A stretch of 9,149 bases of DNA. Origin: Burkholderiales bacterium. Lineage in GTDB: Bacteria; Pseudomonadota; Gammaproteobacteria; Burkholderiales; Burkholderiaceae_E. Shown piece after piece: positions 1 to 8,423 of this stretch (the stretch's first letter is position 1; every line of letters begins with the position of its first letter). A model generated the notes under the pieces. It was not told the origin of the DNA and did not search any database. It saw nothing but the letters and a program-made list of their open reading frames with translations. The translations under genes and the position numbers were made by a program. The DNA lies in contig CP070753.1 in the NCBI GenBank assembly GCA_020348765.1, positions 1,249,976 through 1,259,124 of the forward strand, written 5' to 3'.

Positions 1-1
1 G

Positions 2-67
2 CGCACGCTGGTGCCGCGCGCGCTCGTGGACGCGGTGGCCGCTGCGCTGAGGTAGCATCTGGCGGCA
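2..67 (+). pseudogene. paaZ: PaaZ-like aldehyde dehydrogenase fragment upstream of an in-frame TAG
   Basis: Reading from base 2 gives RTLVPRALVDAVAAALR, then TAG at 53-55, then HLAA, and runs straight into the open frame that follows. The 17 residues before the stop match what normally lies just after the catalytic cysteine of PaaZ-type aldehyde dehydrogenases. From memory of the E. coli protein, the helix between this point and the VVIGDP motif has the same length here, so the lesion looks like a single-codon substitution (for example GAG to TAG) and not a frameshift. This piece and the frame from 68 are therefore one broken gene. The N-terminal ~300 residues, with the catalytic Cys and general-base Glu, are outside the window. 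A sequencing or assembly error is the main alternative to true inactivation. Confidence 0.7.
53..55 (+). other. In-frame TAG stop inside the PaaZ-like reading frame
   Basis: The codons around it read CTG AGG TAG CAT CTG, with family-like protein sequence on both sides in the same frame and no apparent length change. The stop separates the catalytic part of the dehydrogenase domain from the rest of the bifunctional protein. Whether it is real cannot be decided from the window. Confidence 0.75.
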
Positions 68-1153
<1,086 letters not shown>

Positions 1154-1184
1154 GCGGCGCGCGGCGCAGGGTCCGGGACCGGGC

Positions 1185-1190
1185 GGGAGG
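1185..1190 (+). promoter_or_regulatory. Shine-Dalgarno-like GGGAGG ahead of the dacB-type gene
   Basis: GGGAGG lies 4 nt before an in-frame TTG at 1195 and 19 nt before the ATG at 1210. Its spacing fits the TTG better, so translation may start at 1195 and add MRAGS to the signal peptide. The ATG is kept as the annotated start because it is the stronger start codon and already gives a full signal sequence. Confidence 0.4.
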
Positions 1191-1209
1191 TCGATTGCGG
1201 GCCGGGTCG

Positions 1210-2622
1210 ATGCGGCTGCTGGTGCTCGTGCTGCTCGCGCTGCACCTGGGCGTGTCGCGCGCCGAGGGCATTCCGGCCCCGGTGGCCGCGGCGCTGCGCA
1301 AGGCCGGCGTGCCGACCGCGGACCTGTCGATCGCGGTGCGCCCGGTGGACGGCGGCGAGGCGCTGGTCGCATACAACGTCGACGCGGCGATGAACCCGGC
1401 CTCGACGATCAAGCTCGTGACCACCTACGCGGCGCTTTCGCTGCTCGGTCCGCAATACCGCTGGCACACCACGGTGCACCTGCGTGGCCGCCTGGTTGGC
1501 GAGGTGCTCGACGGCGACCTGGTGCTGCGCGGCGGCGGCGACCCGAAGCTCGTCGTCGAGGACCTGGCGGCGATGATCGCGCAGCTGCGCGCGAAGGGGC
1601 TGCGCGAGATTCGCGGCGACCTGATCCTGGACGACGGGCTGTACGACGTCGGGCGGCGGGCCGTGGAGTGGTTCGACGGCGAGCGCTCGGCACCGTACAA
1701 CGTGCGGCCCAACGCGCTATTGATGAACTTCAAGTCGACCAAGCTCGTGTTCACGGCCGCGGGCCGCCGCAGCCGCCCGCGCATCGAACTCGATCCGCCG
1801 CTGGCCGACGTGCGGATCGAGAACGGGGTGCGACCGCGTGCCGGTCGCTGCCGGGCCGGATCGGTGGCGCTCGACATCGAGGACGGCGAGATCGGGCCTC
1901 CCGCCGCGCTGATCGTCAGCGGCCGGTTCGCGCCGTCGTGCCGCCGCTACGAGGTCTATGCCTCGGTGCTCGATCACCGCAACTTCGTGCACGGCCTGTT
2001 CAAGGCGCAGTGGCAGGCCGCCGGCGGCAGCTGGGACGGGGTCACGCGCTTCGAGGCGGGCGCGGCGCGCGGGATGCCGTTTCTCGACTGGGTGTCGCCC
2101 GCGGACCTGGCCGAGATCGTCGGCGAGGTGAACAAGCGATCGAACAACGTGATGGCTCGGCACCTGCTGCTGCAGATCGCCGCCGTGTCCGGCGAACCGC
2201 CGGCGACCGTCGGGCGTGCGCGGCGCGTGCTCAATGCGTGGCTGCGCGCGCAGGGGCTGGACATGCCGGAGCTGCTGGTCGAGAACGGCGCGGGGTTGTC
2301 GCGCATCGCCAGCGTCAGCGCCGCCGGGCTGGCGCGCATGCTGGTGCACGCGGTCTCCAGCCCGGTGGCGCAGCCGTTCATCGATTCGCTGCCGATCGTC
2401 GGCATCGACGGAACCATGAAGCGACGGCTGCGCGGCACCAAGGTCAGCGGCAACGCGTGGGTCAAGACCGGCAGCCTGCGCGACGTGCGCGCGATCGCCG
2501 GATATGTCGATGCCGACTCGGGCCGGCGCTACGCGGTGGTGATGCTCGCGCATGGCCGCCGAGCCGATCGCACCCGTGCCGCGCAGGACGTCCTGTTGCG
2601 CTGGGTGTTCGACAACGGCTGA
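1210..2622 (+). CDS. dacB: D-alanyl-D-alanine carboxypeptidase/endopeptidase (PBP4 family, peptidase S13)
   Basis: This is a periplasmic class C penicillin-binding protein of 470 residues that removes the terminal D-Ala from, and cleaves cross-links in, peptidoglycan stem peptides. A signal peptide covers residues 1-18 (MRLLVLVLLALHLGVSRA), with likely cleavage before EG. All three active-site motifs of serine penicillin-binding enzymes are present in order: SxxK as S65-T-I-K68, SxN as S311-N-N313, and KTG at 419-421. The ~240 residues between the first two motifs are the insertion typical of the PBP4/S13 family. C214 and C244 could form a disulphide. The length agrees with the family (about 450-500). 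The start could instead be TTG at 1195. The gene follows the broken PaaZ-like frame by 56 bp and is convergent with the M81 peptidase gene. The name dacB rests on family resemblance, since PbpG/DacA-type proteins lack the large insertion. Confidence 0.93.
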   Translation: MRLLVLVLLALHLGVSRAEGIPAPVAAALRKAGVPTADLSIAVRPVDGGEALVAYNVDAAMNPASTIKLVTTYAALSLLGPQYRWHTTVHLRGRLVGEVLDGDLVLRGGGDPKLVVEDLAAMIAQLRAKGLREIRGDLILDDGLYDVGRRAVEWFDGERSAPYNVRPNALLMNFKSTKLVFTAAGRRSRPRIELDPPLADVRIENGVRPRAGRCRAGSVALDIEDGEIGPPAALIVSGRFAPSCRRYEVYASVLDHRNFVHGLFKAQWQAAGGSWDGVTRFEAGAARGMPFLDWVSPADLAEIVGEVNKRSNNVMARHLLLQIAAVSGEPPATVGRARRVLNAWLRAQGLDMPELLVENGAGLSRIASVSAAGLARMLVHAVSSPVAQPFIDSLPIVGIDGTMKRRLRGTKVSGNAWVKTGSLRDVRAIAGYVDADSGRRYAVVMLAHGRRADRTRAAQDVLLRWVFDNG

Positions 2623-2722
2623 GCACCGGCCACCGAACGCGCGCGGCCGCATTCCCGCCGAACGACCGGGCGCTGGCGCCGACCGCGGGTCCGAGCCCTC
2701 GTCCGCCGGCGCCGCGTCGGCC

Positions 2723-4219
2723 TCAGACCGGCGGCGCGTCCAACTCGAGCGGAAAGATCGGCCGCCGCACGCGCTCGAAGCGCAGCGTCGCGTAGTCCGA
2801 GGTGCACACGCCGACGCCCGCGCACTCGACCACCGCCCCTGCGTACGCTCCCAGTCCGGCACGCCAGTGCACGCGGCTCTTGAGCATCAGGAAGCGCTTG
2901 CATCGCGGATCGATCCCGACCGTCTTCAGGGCCCCGATGTCGAACGGCTCGACATGGCGGCTGATGACGGCAATCTCGATGCCGCCGACCTCGAGTACCG
3001 CACAGGGCCCCATGCTGGCCCGCTCGCCGCGGGCCATCGGCCCCTCGATCCGGAACTCGCCGTCGCTCAGCCTGCGCACGGTGCCCGTGACCCGGCGCGG
3101 CTCGCCGCGCAGCCCGAGCGCCGGCATGTCGGTCTTTCCGCCCAGGTCCAGCGTGAGCTCGGCGCCTTCTCCGGCGGCCGTCATGGCCTGCACCGCATCC
3201 GGATCGAAAACCGCGAACGCGGCCGCGTTCTCGAGTCCGGCCTCGAGCATCGCGCCGAGCACCGCCATCGTGTCCATGGTTCCGCCCGAGGCGCAATTGT
3301 CATAGTGATCGAGCAGCACCACCGGCGCACCCTGCGTGTGCGCGGCGAGTTCGCGGGCACGCGCCATCGATGCCTGCAGCGGCTCGGGCCGGTAGACGAA
3401 GTCCGCGCGGGCGTGCCATGCCATGTCGAGCAACTCGTCGCACCACCGGCGTGCCTGCACCGGATCCGCGTCGGTGACGACGACCGCGGACAGGCCGGCA
3501 TTCTCGATGTCTGCATGCGGAAAGCCGACGAACACCGTGGCAGCCAGCGCGCCCTCGCGCTCGATCGCCCTGGCCCGCGCCTGGATCGCACGGTTCGGCG
3601 CATCGAGGCTGCTCTGGCGCATGACATGCGGCAGCATGCGCCGGTTGCCCCAGGCCACGGTCGGCCGCGCCTGGCCGCGCAGCATGGCCAGGATCGCGCG
3701 CCCGGCGCGCAGGCCGGTCCCGTGCATGTCCACGTGCGGGTAGGTCTGGTAGCCCGCGAGCACGTCCGCATGCTCGACCATGGCGCCGAACAGGTTGGTG
3801 TGCATGTCGAGAGCGACGCCGATCGGCACTTTCGGCGCGATCTCGCGCAGGCGGCGCAGCAGCTCGCCCTCGCCGTCGTCGAAGCGCTCGGTGACCATCG
3901 CGCCGTGCAGATCGAGCAGCACCGCGTCGCAGCCGTCCGCGACCGCCGCGCAGATGCGTTGCGCGATCAGTTCGTAGGCGGTCTGGTCGACGGGCCCCGA
4001 CGGCGGCGCATTCGCGGCGATGGGTAGCACGATCTCGGCCTGGGACTGCTCGGCCAGTTCGATGAACGCGCCGATCGCGGAGCCGGTGCCGCGGTACTCG
4101 GCGATCGCCTCCCCGCCCGCCAGCGGCATGTCTCCGGCGCGCGCGAAGCGCGCGAGCGGCGTCGGCACCGGCGAGAACGTGTTGGTCTCGTGCTTCATCT
4201 GTGCGATCACGATCCGCAT
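2723..4219 (-). CDS. M81 family metallopeptidase (MlrC / microcystinase C-like)
   Basis: This 498-residue protein belongs to the M81 family, named after MlrC, which hydrolyses linearised microcystin peptides. Most members sit in bacteria with no link to microcystin, so the substrate here is unknown and is probably a small peptide or amide. Visible family features are the N-terminal MKHETNTFSP (8-17), DLHGAM (103-108), DMHTN (138-142), the YQTYPHVDMHGTG segment (158-168) and DHYDNCASGGTMD (304-316). The C-terminal MlrC domain has ISRHVEPFD and KSRVHWRA (447-454) and ends in RRPIFPLELD. The His, Asp and Glu residues of the first motifs are plausible zinc ligands. There is no signal peptide, so it is probably cytoplasmic. 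The ATG has a textbook GGAGG (complement of 4225-4229) 5 nt upstream. It lies 72 bp after ubiD on the same strand. No gene symbol is given because mlrC would imply an unproven function. Confidence 0.9.
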   Translation of the reverse strand: MRIVIAQMKHETNTFSPVPTPLARFARAGDMPLAGGEAIAEYRGTGSAIGAFIELAEQSQAEIVLPIAANAPPSGPVDQTAYELIAQRICAAVADGCDAVLLDLHGAMVTERFDDGEGELLRRLREIAPKVPIGVALDMHTNLFGAMVEHADVLAGYQTYPHVDMHGTGLRAGRAILAMLRGQARPTVAWGNRRMLPHVMRQSSLDAPNRAIQARARAIEREGALAATVFVGFPHADIENAGLSAVVVTDADPVQARRWCDELLDMAWHARADFVYRPEPLQASMARARELAAHTQGAPVVLLDHYDNCASGGTMDTMAVLGAMLEAGLENAAAFAVFDPDAVQAMTAAGEGAELTLDLGGKTDMPALGLRGEPRRVTGTVRRLSDGEFRIEGPMARGERASMGPCAVLEVGGIEIAVISRHVEPFDIGALKTVGIDPRCKRFLMLKSRVHWRAGLGAYAGAVVECAGVGVCTSDYATLRFERVRRPIFPLELDAPPV

Positions 4220-4224
4220 CGGGA

Positions 4225-4229
4225 CCTCC
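4225..4229 (-). promoter_or_regulatory. Shine-Dalgarno site of the M81 peptidase gene
   Basis: GGAGG on the minus strand sits 5 nt before the ATG at 4219. It fixes the start and shows the gene is translated independently even if co-transcribed with ubiD. Confidence 0.75.
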
Positions 4230-4245
4230 GTGCTCAGGCTAGGAT

Positions 4246-4270
4246 GGGACCCGGCGGCGCCACCGGGCCC
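4246..4270 (-). repeat. GC-rich imperfect inverted repeat between ubiD and the M81 gene
   Basis: CCCGG at 4250-4254 and CCGGG at 4263-4267 can pair, with outer GG/CC pairs across one mismatch and an 8-nt interior. No run of T follows on the minus strand, so it is not a standard intrinsic terminator. It could slow or process a ubiD-M81 transcript, or be chance in sequence this GC-rich. Confidence 0.3.
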
Positions 4271-4291
4271 GTGGCTTCGACGGCCATCCGG

Positions 4292-5848
4292 TCACAGGCC
4301 GAGCTCGGACCATACGGCGTCGATGCGTGCGCGCACCGCGTCGTCCATCGTGATCGGCCGACCCCATTCGCGGCTGGTCTCGCCGGGCCACTTGTTGGTC
4401 GCGTCCAGGCCCATCTTCGAGCCCAGGCCCGACACCGGCGAGGCGAAGTCCAGGTAGTCGATCGGCGTGTTCTCGACCAGCAGCATGTCCCTGGCGGGAT
4501 CGACCCGGGTCGTGATGGCCCAGATCACCTCCTTCCAGTCCCGCGCATCGACGTCGTCGTCGGTCACGACGATGAACTTGGTGTACATGAACTGGCGCAG
4601 GAAGCCCCAGATGCCGAACATGACCCGTCGCGCGTGCCCGGGGTACTGCTTGCGGATCGTGACCACGGCCAGTCGATACGAGCAGCCCTCCGGCGGCAGG
4701 TAGAAGTCGACGATCTCCGGGTACTGCTTCTGCAGGATCGGCACGAACACCTCGTTCAGGGCCAATCCGAGCACGGCCGGCTCGTCCGGCGGCTTGCCGG
4801 TGTACGTCGTGTGGAAGATCGGATCGCTGCGCATCGTGATGCGATCGATCGTGAGCACCGGAAACCAGTCCCGCTCGTTGTAGTACCCGGTGTGGTCGCC
4901 GAACGGCCCCTCGAGCGCCATCTCGTAGCCGGTCAGCGCCGGTGGCGGCAGTGCGCCCTGGTGGCCGAGCCGTTGGGCATGGTCTCGCGTGGCTGCGGCC
5001 TCGGGGTCGGGGCGGATCGAGCCCTCGAGCACGATCTCGGCGCTGGCCGGCACCTGAAGGTCGTTGCCGAGTCCGCGGATCACCTCGGTGCGGGCGCCGC
5101 GCAGTAAGCCGGCGAACTGGTACTCGGACAGCGTGTCCGGCACCGGCGTGACGGCGGCCAGCATGGTCGCCGGATCGGCGCCGATCGCCACCGAGATCGG
5201 GAACGGCTCGCCCGCGCGGCGCTTCGCGTGCTCGCGAAAGTCCAGCGCGCCGCCGCGGTGCGCGAGCCAGCGCATGATGGTCTTGTTCGGGGCGATCACC
5301 TGCTGGCGGTAGATGCCCAGGTTCTGCCGCTTCCGGTCCGGTCCGCGGGTGACGACCAGTCCCCAGGTGATCATCGGGCCGGCATCACCGGGCCAGCAGG
5401 TCTGCACCGGTAACCGCCCCAGGTCGACCTGCTCGCCCTCGCGAACGATCGCACGGCACGCGGCCTGGGACACCTGGCGCGGCGCCATGTTCAGGACCTG
5501 GCGCAGCACCGGCAACTTCTCCCACGCGTCCTTCAGCCCGCGTGGCGGATCGGGCTCTTTCAGATAGGCGAGCAGCTTGCCGACTTCCCGCAGGTTGCTG
5601 ACCGAGTCCTCGCCCATGCCCAGCGCGACCCGTCTGGGCGTGCCGAAGAGGTTGGCCAGCACCCGGCAATCGAAGTCCCGGCCGGCCTCGCGCGGCCGCT
5701 CGATCAGAAGCGCCGGTCCTTCGGCGCGCAGCACCCGATCGGCCAGCTCGGTGATCTCCAGGCGTGGCGAAAGCGGAGTCGCGATGTGCCGCAGTTCGCC
5801 CTGCCTGTCGAGCTGGCCCAGGAAATCACGCAGATCGCTGTATTTCAT
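4292..5848 (-). CDS. ubiD: 4-hydroxy-3-polyprenylbenzoate decarboxylase UbiD
   Basis: UbiD decarboxylates 4-hydroxy-3-polyprenylbenzoate to 2-polyprenylphenol in ubiquinone synthesis. It uses prenylated FMN supplied by UbiX, which is not in this window. The 518-residue protein starts with the family's usual [10 protein letters not shown]. Conserved stretches in order are NLGIYRQQV (176-184), EIVLEG (271-276), [15 protein letters not shown] (311-325), [20 protein letters not shown] (353-372), [20 protein letters not shown] (377-396) and [14 protein letters not shown] (478-491). These include the Arg/Glu region expected around prFMN. Residues about 279-308 form an insertion compared with the E. 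coli protein as I remember it. ATG at 5848 was chosen by homology. An in-frame ATG at 5884 would add 12 residues ([12 protein letters not shown]), and neither start has a strong ribosome site. It is divergent from the transglycosylase gene and leads towards the M81 gene. Confidence 0.95.
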   Translation of the reverse strand: MKYSDLRDFLGQLDRQGELRHIATPLSPRLEITELADRVLRAEGPALLIERPREAGRDFDCRVLANLFGTPRRVALGMGEDSVSNLREVGKLLAYLKEPDPPRGLKDAWEKLPVLRQVLNMAPRQVSQAACRAIVREGEQVDLGRLPVQTCWPGDAGPMITWGLVVTRGPDRKRQNLGIYRQQVIAPNKTIMRWLAHRGGALDFREHAKRRAGEPFPISVAIGADPATMLAAVTPVPDTLSEYQFAGLLRGARTEVIRGLGNDLQVPASAEIVLEGSIRPDPEAAATRDHAQRLGHQGALPPPALTGYEMALEGPFGDHTGYYNERDWFPVLTIDRITMRSDPIFHTTYTGKPPDEPAVLGLALNEVFVPILQKQYPEIVDFYLPPEGCSYRLAVVTIRKQYPGHARRVMFGIWGFLRQFMYTKFIVVTDDDVDARDWKEVIWAITTRVDPARDMLLVENTPIDYLDFASPVSGLGSKMGLDATNKWPGETSREWGRPITMDDAVRARIDAVWSELGL

Positions 5849-5884
5849 CACGAGCTCGTCGTAGCGATGACCGTATTCTCGCAT

Positions 5885-5900
5885 GTCAACTATGGTTGAC
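5885..5900. promoter_or_regulatory. Dyad GTCAAC-TATG-GTTGAC, possible operator
   Basis: This is a perfect 6-bp inverted repeat with a 4-bp centre. A second, overlapping dyad ATGGT-TG-ACCAT lies at 5892-5903. The right arm overlaps the -35-like TTGACC at 5896-5901, and the left arm lies directly beside the alternative ubiD start at 5884. A protein bound here could affect both divergent genes. The binding protein is unknown. Confidence 0.4.
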
Positions 5901-5925
5901 CATTCGGGTAGCCCATCCCTAAAAT
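5896..5925 (+). promoter_or_regulatory. Sigma70-like promoter for the lytic transglycosylase gene
   Basis: TTGACC (5896-5901) and TAAAAT (5920-5925) are separated by 18 bp, each one mismatch from the TTGACA/TATAAT consensus. This is the most AT-rich spot in the divergent region. Transcription would begin near 5932 and leave a leader of about 190 nt before the ATG at 6120. No equally good promoter was seen for ubiD on the other strand. Confidence 0.5.
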
Positions 5926-6030
5926 CGGGGGAATTCCAAGAATGCGTCACCCGTTCCGGTGCCCAGACCGCGGACGGCGCGTGTCGCAACGATGGCCCGG
6001 GTCCGCGCATGACCTGTGCGGGCTCAGGAG

Positions 6031-6099
6031 CGGTTCGGGCAATCAGACGAACCGTTTCCAGCGATGAGGCGTCGGGTCGGCTTCGAACGGGCCGGTTCG
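6031..6099 (+). promoter_or_regulatory. Competing hairpins in the leader of the transglycosylase gene
   Basis: CGGTTCG (6031-6037) pairs perfectly with CGAACCG (6048-6054) around a 10-nt loop, followed by TTT. The same CGAACCG can instead pair over 7 bp with a second CGGTTCG (6093-6099). That copy can also fold locally with CGAAC (6084-6088). The last element ends 7 nt before the ribosome binding site at 6107-6112. These could be alternative folds controlling translation or read-through, or simply repeated protein-binding sites. Confidence 0.35.
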
Positions 6100-6106
6100 G
6101 GTCGCC

Positions 6107-6112
6107 GGAGGA
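6107..6112 (+). promoter_or_regulatory. Shine-Dalgarno site of the transglycosylase gene
   Basis: GGAGGA lies 7 nt before the ATG at 6120. It decides this start over the longer open frame that extends upstream to an ATG at 5883 without a ribosome site. Confidence 0.8.
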
Positions 6113-6119
6113 AACTCTG

Positions 6120-7172
6120 ATGCGACGTCAGCAGGTGGTGGACCTGGCCTTCGGCGGCCTGGTCTGGCTATTCGCTTCTGTCCGCGGCTGCAGGCGATGC
6201 GCGAGTCTGCTCGCCGCCGTGCTCGTGTGTGTGGCCGAGGCCTCGCTCGAATTGCCCGGGTCGGGCGCTGGAGCAGGGGTTATCGGCATCGTTTCGGCGG
6301 CGCACGCGACCGTTCCGGGCGAGGCGGCCGCAACGGATGTCATGCGCTCGGCGGGTTCCGAAATCGCGGCTCGCACCAGCGCGTTCGATGCCGAGCCGCA
6401 CGCGGTGTCGGTTGACCCGATGCGCGCGCATGCCGATCGGTCGTTGTTGCTCGGCAACCACGTGGACGCGCGAATTGCGCGGCTCGACCCGGACACGGTC
6501 GATCCGCAACCGGGCACCGAGCGCGCGACGCGGCGGGCCGACGAAGACGAGCGAGCCAGTGGCGAGCGCCCGAGTGGCGAGCGCGCCAGCGCGCGCGGCG
6601 CGTCGGCCCCGGATGAGGCGTCCGGCGCCGCCGGGTTGGCCGAGTCGATCGTCGCCCGGCGGACGACGGAGCCGCGCAACATCGCGCGCTTCATCTCGAA
6701 GCGCTACCGGGTCGAGCTCGAGGACACGCGTGAAATCGTCTATCACGCGTATCACGCGGCCCGTGAGTTCGAGGTCGATCCGCTGCTGGTGCTGGCGATC
6801 GTTTCGGTCGAGTCGAGCTTTCGGGCGGAGGCGCGCAGTCCCAAGGGGGCGCATGGCCTGATGCAGGTGCATACGCGCGTGCACCGGGAGAAGTTCGAAC
6901 CCTACGGTGGCGTGCGAGCCGCCTTCGACCCCCGTGTCAACCTGCGCGTCGGCACGCGCATCCTGCGCGAGTACATCGAGCGCGGCGGGGACATCAAGAC
7001 CGGGCTGAAATTCTACGTGGGCGCGGCATTTCTCAAGCATGACTTCGGGTATGCGCGCAAGGTGCTGGCTGCGCGCGCGCGCATTGCAGCGGCGGCCCGT
7101 GGCGCGCAGCCCGATACCGCTGAAGCGCGCGCCGAACTCGAATCCGGGCGTGCGTCGCCGACTTCTTCCTGA
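6120..7172 (+). CDS. SLT-domain lytic transglycosylase, exported or membrane-anchored
   Basis: This 350-residue protein has a C-terminal lysozyme-like SLT domain (about residues 205-318) that should cleave the glycan strand of peptidoglycan non-hydrolytically. The catalytic Glu is E231 in VSVESSF, followed by the family signature [11 protein letters not shown] (240-250), then [13 protein letters not shown] (274-286) and FYVGAAF. The segment [15 protein letters not shown] just before the domain resembles a group of beta-proteobacterial transglycosylases. The N-terminus is hydrophobic in three stretches (about 9-20, 27-41 and 48-63), with AHA at 61-63 as a possible signal peptidase site. It reads as a long signal sequence or anchor. 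A poorly conserved, charged and Ala-rich linker (about 64-180) joins it to the domain and contains the repeat [10 protein letters not shown]. No clear lipobox was found. The gene is divergent from ubiD and convergent with the aminotransferase gene. No specific mlt name is justified. Confidence 0.88.
   Translation: MRRQQVVDLAFGGLVWLFASVRGCRRCASLLAAVLVCVAEASLELPGSGAGAGVIGIVSAAHATVPGEAAATDVMRSAGSEIAARTSAFDAEPHAVSVDPMRAHADRSLLLGNHVDARIARLDPDTVDPQPGTERATRRADEDERASGERPSGERASARGASAPDEASGAAGLAESIVARRTTEPRNIARFISKRYRVELEDTREIVYHAYHAAREFEVDPLLVLAIVSVESSFRAEARSPKGAHGLMQVHTRVHREKFEPYGGVRAAFDPRVNLRVGTRILREYIERGGDIKTGLKFYVGAAFLKHDFGYARKVLAARARIAAAARGAQPDTAEARAELESGRASPTSS
6556..6585 (+). repeat. Two-copy 15-bp tandem repeat in the transglycosylase linker
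   Basis: AGTGGCGAGCGC occurs at 6558-6569 and again at 6573-6584, within two adjacent 15-bp units. In frame they encode [11 protein letters not shown]. This suggests a small in-frame duplication in the disordered linker, which tolerates length change. Confidence 0.6.
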
Positions 7173-7183
7173 CCGGCTGGTCG

Positions 7184-7195
7184 GGCGCTAGCGCC
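7184..7195. repeat. Perfect 12-bp palindrome GGCGCTAGCGCC between convergent genes
   Basis: It lies 11 bp after the transglycosylase stop and contains the TAG stop of the aminotransferase gene (complement of 7188-7190). As RNA it could form a 4-bp stem with a CTAG loop on either strand, but no T-run follows, so terminator function is weakly supported. Confidence 0.35.
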
Positions 7196-8387
7196 GTGTC
7201 AGGTGCGCCGCGATTCGGCGCACCGCCTTCTGCAGATTGTCCAGGCTGTTCGCGTAGGACACGCGCATGTAGCGCTTCGGTTCGTACTGGCCGAAGTCCA
7301 TGCCCGGGACGATCGCGACGCCAGCCTGCTCGAGCAGTTCGTCGGCAAATGCGGCACTGTCCTCGGTGAATCGGCTGACGTCGATGTACACGTAGAACGC
7401 ACCATCGGGCTCGGCCGGCACGCCGAAACCGAGTTCGCGCAGCGCGGGAACGATGTAATCGCGCCGGCGACGAAACTGCTCGCGGCGCTCGGCATAGATC
7501 GCCATCGTCTCCGGCTCGAAGCAGGCGAGCGCGGCGCGCTGCGCCAGCGCCGAGGCGCAGATGTAGAGCTTCTGCGCCAGCTTATCGAACGCCGGTACCC
7601 AGCCCGGCGGCACCACCAGCCAGCCCAGCCGCCAGCCGGTCATGTTGAAGAACTTCGAGAAGCTGTTGGTCACGACCATGTCGTCGCCCAGCGACAGTGC
7701 CGAGCGCGGCCGCTCCTGATAGCTCAGCCCGAGGTAGATCTCGTCGACGATCGCGAACCCACCGCGGTCGCGTACCACGTCCAGCACGCGGCCCAGTTCG
7801 TCGAACGGTATCGAGGTTCCGGTCGGATTGGCGGGCGAGGCGACGATCACGCCCTTGACGCCCGCCGTCCAGTGCCGGTCGACGAGTGCACCGTCGAGCT
7901 GAAACCGCGTCTGGGGCCCGACCGGAACCAGCTGCGGCAGGCCGTCGAAGGCCGAGACGAAGTAGCGGTTGCACGGATAACTCGGATCGGTCATCAGCAC
8001 CCGGTCGCCCGGGTCGACCAGCGCCGCACAGGCCAGCGTCAGCGCGCCCGAGGCCCCGGCCGTGATCAGGATGCGCGCCGGGTCGAGGTCGACGTCGAAC
8101 TGCTCGCCGTAGTAGCGCGCGATCGCGGCGCGCAGCGAGCCCAGGCCGGTGGCCGCGGTATAGCTCATCGCGTGCGACTCGAGCGCCCGTGCCAGGGCGC
8201 GCGTGACCGGCGCTGGCGCACCGAAGTCCGGCTCGCCGATGCTCAGGTGAACGATCGAGCGGCCCTCGGCCTCGAGCCGTGCCGCGCGCTTGACCAGCTC
8301 CATGACGTGAAACGGCTGGATGGTCTCGGTGCGGCGTGCCAGGGCGGCGCGCGGCTCGAAATGCCTGGTGCGGGTCTGGGCGGACAT
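7188..8387 (-). CDS. Class I/II PLP-dependent aminotransferase
   Basis: This is a cytoplasmic 399-residue fold-type I aminotransferase that moves an amino group between an amino acid and a 2-oxo acid. The internal aldimine lysine is K245 in NSFSKFFNMTGWRLGW. Other cofactor and substrate residues in place are GEPDF (51-55), Y76, N187 in SPANPTG, D215 and Y218 in VDEIY, R253, and R375 in YMRVSYA, which should bind the substrate carboxylate. The length is typical. The exact substrate cannot be read from sequence: the pattern fits the broad aspartate/alanine/aromatic group, and family members are often just called pyridoxal phosphate-dependent aminotransferase. ATG at 8387 is chosen. A TTG at 8417 would add ten residues with no homology. 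It follows the CoA-transferase gene by 56 bp on the same strand, so co-transcription is possible. Confidence 0.93.
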   Translation of the reverse strand: MSAQTRTRHFEPRAALARRTETIQPFHVMELVKRAARLEAEGRSIVHLSIGEPDFGAPAPVTRALARALESHAMSYTAATGLGSLRAAIARYYGEQFDVDLDPARILITAGASGALTLACAALVDPGDRVLMTDPSYPCNRYFVSAFDGLPQLVPVGPQTRFQLDGALVDRHWTAGVKGVIVASPANPTGTSIPFDELGRVLDVVRDRGGFAIVDEIYLGLSYQERPRSALSLGDDMVVTNSFSKFFNMTGWRLGWLVVPPGWVPAFDKLAQKLYICASALAQRAALACFEPETMAIYAERREQFRRRRDYIVPALRELGFGVPAEPDGAFYVYIDVSRFTEDSAAFADELLEQAGVAIVPGMDFGQYEPKRYMRVSYANSLDNLQKAVRRIAAHLTRR

Positions 8388-8423
8388 GCTCGCGTTACCG
8401 GTCGGTCGAAGACTCAAGCTTCG

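Noticed and set aside
2669..2680. GGCGC-TG-GCGCC palindrome between convergent dacB and the M81 gene, as a terminator
   Set aside because: The 2-nt centre is too small for a hairpin loop and no T-run follows on either strand. The rest of 2623-2722 shows nothing.
1717..2862. 381-codon minus-strand open frame opposite dacB
   Set aside because: It is an antisense shadow with no motifs, and it overlaps the end of the real M81 gene in a different frame.
2552..4027. 491-codon open frame on the plus strand opposite the M81 gene
   Set aside because: Very GC-rich coding sequence leaves antisense frames free of stops. The product has no recognisable motif, while the minus strand encodes a clear M81 protein.
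2723..4219. Microcystin-degradation (mlr) cluster
   Set aside because: No mlrA, mlrB or mlrD is adjacent, and M81 genes are common in bacteria unconnected with microcystin.
5849..6010. Longer ubiD start giving 572 residues
   Set aside because: The extra N-terminal residues resemble translated intergenic sequence. UbiD proteins normally begin at MKYxDLRDF.
5883..6119. Upstream extension of the transglycosylase frame
   Set aside because: There is no ribosome site at 5883, and the sequence holds a promoter-like pair and hairpins. The ATG at 6120 has an ideal GGAGGA.
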